Assembly: GCA_028753945.1 (NCBI GenBank)
Contig: JAPNXP010000010.1
Location: 3,413,042 to 3,477,041, forward strand
Direction of reading: 5' to 3'
Length of the DNA stretch: 64,000 bases
Source of the DNA: Hexactinellida sp. DTS-2022
Taxonomy: Eukaryota; Porifera; Hexactinellida
Part shown: in pieces, positions 58,534-64,000 of the stretch
Layout of the letters: each line of letters begins with the position of its first letter
How positions within the stretch are numbered: position 1 is the first letter of the stretch
Position numbers and translations under genes: made by a program
Notes under the pieces: generated by a model
Databases searched by the model: none
The model's input: the letters and a program-made list of their open reading frames with translations, nothing else
What the model was told of the DNA's origin: nothing

Positions 58534-58639
58534 ATTTAAGATAAAAATTGATACTGTACAATAAGAAGAAATATTGTAGTAATAATTATACGTATATAAA
58601 TAACGGTATTGTACACACGATTTCTTTCGTTTCTATGGC

Positions 58640-60172
58640 TATATTTGACACGATTTTATTAACTTAAATTTGTTTCATATATTTAATATTGAGCCACACA
58701 TCAACAGGAACTACAGTCCAGGCGGAGGAGCAGAGTGTTCACTTAGTGTATTGCTTGTCTTAGCACACTTTGGTTTAACTTAAATTTGTTTTATTAATTA
58801 AATATTGAGCCACACATCAACAGGCAGTACCGTCCAGGCGGAGGAGCAGAGTGTTCACTTAAGGTATTGCTTATCTTAGCACACTTTGGTTTAACTTAAA
58901 TTTGTTTCATATATTTAATATTGAGCCACACATCAACAGGAACTACAGTCCAGGCGGAGGAGCAGAGTGTTCACTTAGTGTATTGCTTGTCTTAGCACAC
59001 TTTGGTTTAACTTATATTTGTTTTATTTATTAAATATTGAGCCACACATCAACAGACAGTACCGTCTAGGCGGAGGAGCAGACTGTCCTCGTAGTAAATT
59101 GATTGCCTTAGCCCACTTTGGTTTAACTAAAGTTACTATATTTATGAAATATTGAGCCACACATCATAATGCACTACCCTCCAGGCGGAGGAGCAGAGTG
59201 TTCACTTAGTGTATTGCTTGTCTTAGCTCACTTTTGTTTAACTTAAATTTGTTTCATATATTTAATATTGAGCCACACATCAACAGGAACTACAGTCCAG
59301 GCGGATGAGCAGAGTGTTCACTTAGTGTATTGCTTGTCTTAGCTCACTTTTGTTTAACTTAAATTTGTTTCATATATTTAATATTGAGCCACACATCAAC
59401 AGGAACTACAGTCCAGGCGGATGAGCAGAGTGTTCACTTAGTGTATTGCTTGTCTTAGCACACTTTGGTGTAACTTAAATTTGTTTTATTTATTAAATAT
59501 TGAGCCACACATCAACAGACTGTACCGTCTAGGCGGAGGAGCAGACTGTCCTCATAGTAAATTGATTGCCTTACCCCACTTTGGTTTAACTAAAGTTTAT
59601 TATATTTATTAAATATTGAGCCACACATCAACAGGCAGTACACGTCCAGGCGGAGGAGTTGAGTGTTCACTTAGTGTATTGCTTGTCTTAGCTCACTTTT
59701 GTTTAACTTAAATTTTTTCATATATTTAATATTGAGCCACACATTAACAGGAACTACAGTCCAGGCGGATGAGCAGAGTGTTCAGTTAGTGTGTTGCTTG
59801 TCTTAGTACACTTTGGTTTAACTAAAATTTAGTTTATTTATTTAATATTGAGCTACACATCAACAGGCACTACCGTCCAGGCGGAGGAGCAGAGTGTTCA
59901 CTTAGTGTTTTGCTTGTCTTAGCACACTTTGGTTTAACTTAAATTTGTTTTATTTATTAAATATTGAGCCACACATCAACAGACAGTACCGTCTAGGCGG
60001 AGGAGCAGACTGTCCTCATAGTAAATTGATTGCTTAGCCCACTTTGGTTTAACTAAAGTTTACTATATTTATTAAATATTGAGCCACACATCAACAGGCA
60101 GTACACGTCCAAGCGGAGGAGTTGAGTGTTCACTTAGTGTATTGCTTTTCTTAGCTCACTTTTGTTTAACTA
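58640..60172. repeat. Satellite array 1, about 116-bp monomers
   Basis: About 13 head-to-tail monomers of 115-118 bp. Each has ATTGAGCCACACATCAACAG, a variable 10-base stretch, CCAGGCGGAGGAGCAGA, and a second half ending in CACTTTGGTTTAACTTAAAT. There are two classes: one with GTGTTCACTTAGTGTATTGC, one with CTGTCCTCATAGTAAATTG. The classes are mixed, not strictly alternating. Short open frames across monomers are by-products. Confidence 0.95.
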
Positions 60173-61560
60173 AGGGTGTCCACGCATAGAAATAAATCGG
60201 AAATGTACTTGCAAACATAACAACAAAACGATTTTTTTGTCTTGTTAAGTACAGCAGAACGTCCTTATTTAACATTTGCACATGGTTTTGAATCCCTACA
60301 AATCGTATTTTCTTTGTTATGAGCTATTTCCTAGACTAAACAGTGGTTATCACCAATTTTAACGATTCTAAATACTATATTCCTCAACATTGGTAATATT
60401 GAGGTTTTCATTACACTATCAATGAAATCACTGACTAAAATAATAAACAATTCATCAAAAAAAAATCTAAAAAAGTGAAAATGTGAAACTTTATGACCAA
60501 TAATCTCATTCGAGGGTACGTTTTCTTGTCCATTTTATTTCTTAGACACTAGAGGTGCTATAATCAAATTCAACGTCTCAAAATACTCGCAATACCCGAC
60601 TTCCTATCCATAAATAATACATTTCGTGACCCTAACACGCACCGTTTTCAAAATCATCCATATATGGACATTTAATGTGCCCATTATTGATGACGCAGCA
60701 AATTTATTATCTCCTAAAGTATAGATTCTAGATCTTAGCTCTAACCATCTATTCACATCAATATCCCACAACAAACCCATTGGAAGTACAAATGATATCA
60801 TTATCCAAATGGTGACAATCCTATAAATTCACATGTCCATATATGGTGGTGTCATTTCAGTGATGTGACAATAAACCACTGAATTATTTAATATACCAGA
60901 GCTTAGCTCTAAATTCCTAGTAATATCAATGATCCATTTAATTTTTGAAGGTAAAGTTTTACAGGGTATAAAACAATTTTCCACAAGAATGCAACCCCTC
61001 TTTACCATTTTTCTACGAATATTTGGATTGACAAGATGCCGGACTAAATAGCGTACTTTTTGAGATAAATACCAGAGATTAAGGCTTGATATTATTTTAT
61101 ACAATCTATGTTACTAACCTCTTAGATCTATTACCTCGGAATTTCATTAATTAGAAATAAACATAAAGATAATTGGCCAACAATGCTAATAACGAGGTAA
61201 TTTCAACTATTTCCCTCGTCGGAGGCTTAAAAATAATTATTGAGTCTCAAAAGTTCAAAACAAAATTTTGGGCTAAAGCTATTTTTACCTTAGAACTAAT
61301 AGTAGATCTAATGTGAATTAGAACATTCTAGAACAAGTACCGTATATGCAATTTACGAATACATAAAAACTATGTTATACAGGATAGTCGCTCTACACAC
61401 TATATTGAAAGTATCTATACTTAGCCAAAATAATTTGTTCTAGAAGTCTATTTATAACTTCTAAGTAATGCTATTTAGGAGTTGAAGGAATACTACAATT
61501 TATGATACATCAACGCAATTCCATAATCCTTTCATTAATCAAAAATACCTGTCAGTGGAC
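60173..61560. other. Single-copy segment between satellite arrays, with a diverged tandem duplication
   Basis: No satellite. About 60640-60790 and 60835-60975 are related: both hold TCCATATATGG followed by CTTAGCTCTAA and an AATATC / TCAATATC segment. The minus strand reads WDIDVNRWLELRSRI and WIIDITRNLELSSGI at matching places, each in an open frame (60801-60604 and 61104-60829). This could be two old coding exons or a non-coding duplication. I recognise no family. Confidence 0.45.
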
Positions 61561-61564
61561 ACCG

Positions 61565-63037
61565 TTATATTTGTTTTATCTATTTAATATAGAGCCACAC
61601 ATCAACAGAAACTACCGTCCAGGCGGAGGAACACAGTGTTCACTTTGTGTATTGCTTGTCTTAGCACACTTTGGTTTAACTTAAATTTGATTATTTATTT
61701 AATATAGAGTCACACATCAACAGGCAGTACCTTCCAGGCGGAGGGGCAGACTGTCCTCATAGTAAATTGATTGCCTTAGCCCACTTTGTTTCAACTAAAA
61801 TTTGTTTTATTTATTTAATATTGAGCCACACATCAATAGGAACTAGCGTCCAGGCGGAGGAGCATAGTGTTCACTTAGTGTATTGCTTGTCTTAGCACAC
61901 TTTAGTTTAACTTAAATTTGTTTTATTTATTAAATATTGAGCCACACATCAACAGGCAGTACCGTCCAGGCGGAGGAGCAGACTGTCCTCATAGTAAATT
62001 GATTGCCTTATCCCGGTTTGCATTAACTTAAATTTGTTATATCTATTTAATATAGAGCCACACATCAACAGAAACTACCGTCCAGGCGGAGGAACACAGT
62101 GTTCACTTTGTGTATTGCTTGTCTTCGCTCACTTTGTTTTAACTAAAAAATTTTTATTTATTATATATTGAGCCCACACATCAACAGGCACTACCGGCCA
62201 GGCGGAGGAGCAGAGTGTTCACCTGGTTTATTGCTTGTAATAGCACACTTTGGTTTAACTTAAATTTGTTTCATATATTTAATATTGAGCCACACATCAA
62301 CAGGAACTACAGTCCAGGCGGAGGAGCAGAGTGTTCACTTAGTGTATTGCTTGTCTTAGCACACTTTGGTTTAACTTATATTTGTTTTATTTATTAAATA
62401 TTGAGCCACACATCAACAGACAGTACCGTCTAGGCGGAGGAGCAGACTGTCCTCGTAGTAAATTGATTGCCTTAGCCCACTTTGGTTTAACTAAAGTTAC
62501 TATATTTATGAAATATTGAGCCACACATCATAATGCACTACCCTCCAGGCGGAGGAGCAGAGTGTTCACTTAGTGTATTGCTTGTCTTAGCTCACTTTTG
62601 TTTAACTTAAATTTGTTTCATATATTTAATATTGAGCCACACATCAACAGGAACTACAGTCCAGGCGGATGAGCAGAGTGTTCACTTAGTGTATTGCTTG
62701 TCTTAGCTCACTTTGGTTTAACTTAAATTTGTTTTATTTATTTAATATTGAGCCACACATCAATAGGAACTAGCTTCCAGGCGGAGGAGCAGACTGTCCT
62801 CATAGCAAATTGATTGCCTTAGCCCACTTTGGTTTAACTAAAATTTACTATATTTATTTAATATTGAGCCACACATCAACTGGCAGTACCGTCCAGGCGG
62901 AGGAGCAGAGTGTTCACTTAGTGTATTGCTTGTCTTAGCACACTTTGGTTTTACTTAAATTTGTTTCATATATTTAATATTGAGCCACACATCAACAGGC
63001 AGTACCGTCCAGGCGGAAGAGCAGAATGTTCACTTAG
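61565..63037. repeat. Satellite array 2
   Basis: About 13 more monomers of the same two classes. The block 62265-62696 is almost the same multi-monomer sequence as 58905-59335, including rare variants (ATTTATGAAATATTG and CATCATAATGCACTACCC), so the arrays share a copied segment. Confidence 0.95.
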
Positions 63038-63370
63038 TGCAGGGATCGGCAATTATGTTTCACTATTACCGCATTCCAGTATTCAGCACATCACTGTTAC
63101 CCCGAATCCAGAAACTAAATTGATAAACACAAAAACAAGCTGTTTCATTTATAGACGAGACAACGGAAGTAAAATTATTGAATTTAATTCTGTTCATAAG
63201 CATGTATATAATGTCTAAAGTAGCACTTGCTACCCTTAATAATATCAGCACTGTGGCTTTATTTTGACAGTTGGCATCTTATATCGCTTTGCGGAAGGTC
63301 TCTTTACCCCCAGAAAACCTGAAATTACCCCCAATGGGGTAGTTACGCCTAATTTCCGACAATTGAATTA
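63038..63370. mobile_element. hAT-like MITE interrupting a satellite monomer
   Basis: A monomer stops after CACTTAGTG and resumes at TATTGCTTGTC about 333 bp later. The inserted sequence begins CAGGGATCGGCAATTATG and ends with the complement of CAATTGTCGGAAATTAGG. It contains ACCCCCAATGGGGTAGTTA near the right end. This style of end is common in hAT MITEs. The target duplication is not clean. Confidence 0.7.
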
Positions 63371-64000
63371 TTGTATTGCTTGTCTTAGCACACTTTGGTT
63401 CAACTAAAATTTGTTTTATTTAATTAATATTGAGCCACACATCAATAGGAACTAGCGTCCAGGCGGGGGAGCATAGTGTTCACTTAGTGTATTGCTTGTC
63501 TTAGCCCGCTTTGGTTTAACTTAAATTTATTTTATCTATTTAATATAGAGCCACACATCAACAGAAACTACCGTCCAGGCGGATGAACACAGTGTTCACT
63601 TTGTGTATTGCTTGTCTTAGCACACTTTGGTTTAACTTATATTTGATTATTTATTTAATATAGAGTCACACATCAACAGGCAGTACTGTCCAGGCGGAGG
63701 AGCAGACTGTCCTCATAGTAAATTGATTGCCTTAGCCACTTTGTTTTAACTAAAATTTGTTTTATTTATTTAATTTTGAGCCACACATCGACAGGAACTA
63801 GCGTCCAGGGGGAGGAGCATAGTGTTCTCTTAGTGTATTGCTTGTCTTAGCACACTTTGGTTTAACTAAAATTTATTTTATTTATTAAATATTGAGCCAC
63901 ACATCAACAGGCACTACCGTCCAGGCGGAGGAGCAGACTGTCCTCATAGTAAATTGATTGCCTTAGCCCGCTTTGCTTTAACTTAAATTTGTTTTATCTA
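63371..64000. repeat. Satellite array 3, continuing past the window
   Basis: The monomer interrupted at 63038 resumes and about five more follow to the window end, so the array is incomplete here. Confidence 0.95.

Noticed and set aside
61502..63218. Small proteins starting in the satellite (61502-61684, 62215-62397, 62961-63218)
   Set aside because: They are the same monomer translated repeatedly in one frame (NIEPHINR followed by PGG), with no independent support.
58640..64000. CRISPR-like array
   Set aside because: Units are tandem 115-118 bp satellite monomers without spacer/repeat alternation, in an animal genome.

Overview
The window is nuclear DNA from an AT-rich animal genome. It contains one recognisable host gene, coding sequence split by GT/AG introns, and a dense, deeply nested population of DNA transposons. 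The host gene is a myotonic-dystrophy-kinase-related CDC42-binding kinase (MRCK; Genghis Khan in flies), a gene restricted to animals. The transposon mix (hAT, P-element-like with THAP, MULE with FLYWCH, Ginger-type integrase, mariner, Transib/RAG1-like, one L2/CR1-like LINE end) fits an invertebrate metazoan such as a cnidarian, tunicate or hemipteran-like lineage, but the sequence alone does not fix the species.

Layout. 1-0.76 kb: 3' end of a LINE. 1-18 kb: transposon relics, including a P-like element with near-perfect 31-bp inverted ends (3791-6637), a MULE whose transposase ends in a RING finger (7.5-9.8 kb), hAT remnants and MITEs. 18183-18460: an MRCK exon for the kinase N-lobe. 18461-46152: one 27.7-kb intron. 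It holds a near-intact hAT (18978-21919) inside a palindrome, a mariner relic, two inverted copies of one composite hAT element (23728-25744 and 31137-36484) around a Ginger-like element with long inverted ends, a RAG1/Transib-family element (32143-36405) inserted in the second copy and itself carrying two MITEs, a Buster-like hAT (40029-42595) and several MITEs. 46153-50071: one 3.9-kb exon for the rest of MRCK (kinase C-lobe, coiled coil, C1, PH, CNH, CRIB, stop). 50-58.6 kb: more MITEs. 58.6-64 kb: satellite arrays of about 116-bp monomers in two classes, broken by a 1.4-kb unique segment and by a MITE.

The MRCK reading frame is intact across both visible exons and their junction. Upstream exons were not found. 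Every transposase seen carries at least one stop, frameshift, insertion or lost catalytic residue, so the autonomous elements here look dead, although many insertions still have exact target-site duplications. At least 16 insertions have perfect 8-bp duplications. Ten of those have TA at the centre, the signature reported for Buster-type hAT elements. Several MITE families have interiors made almost wholly of one short palindromic word repeated many times, a different word in each family.
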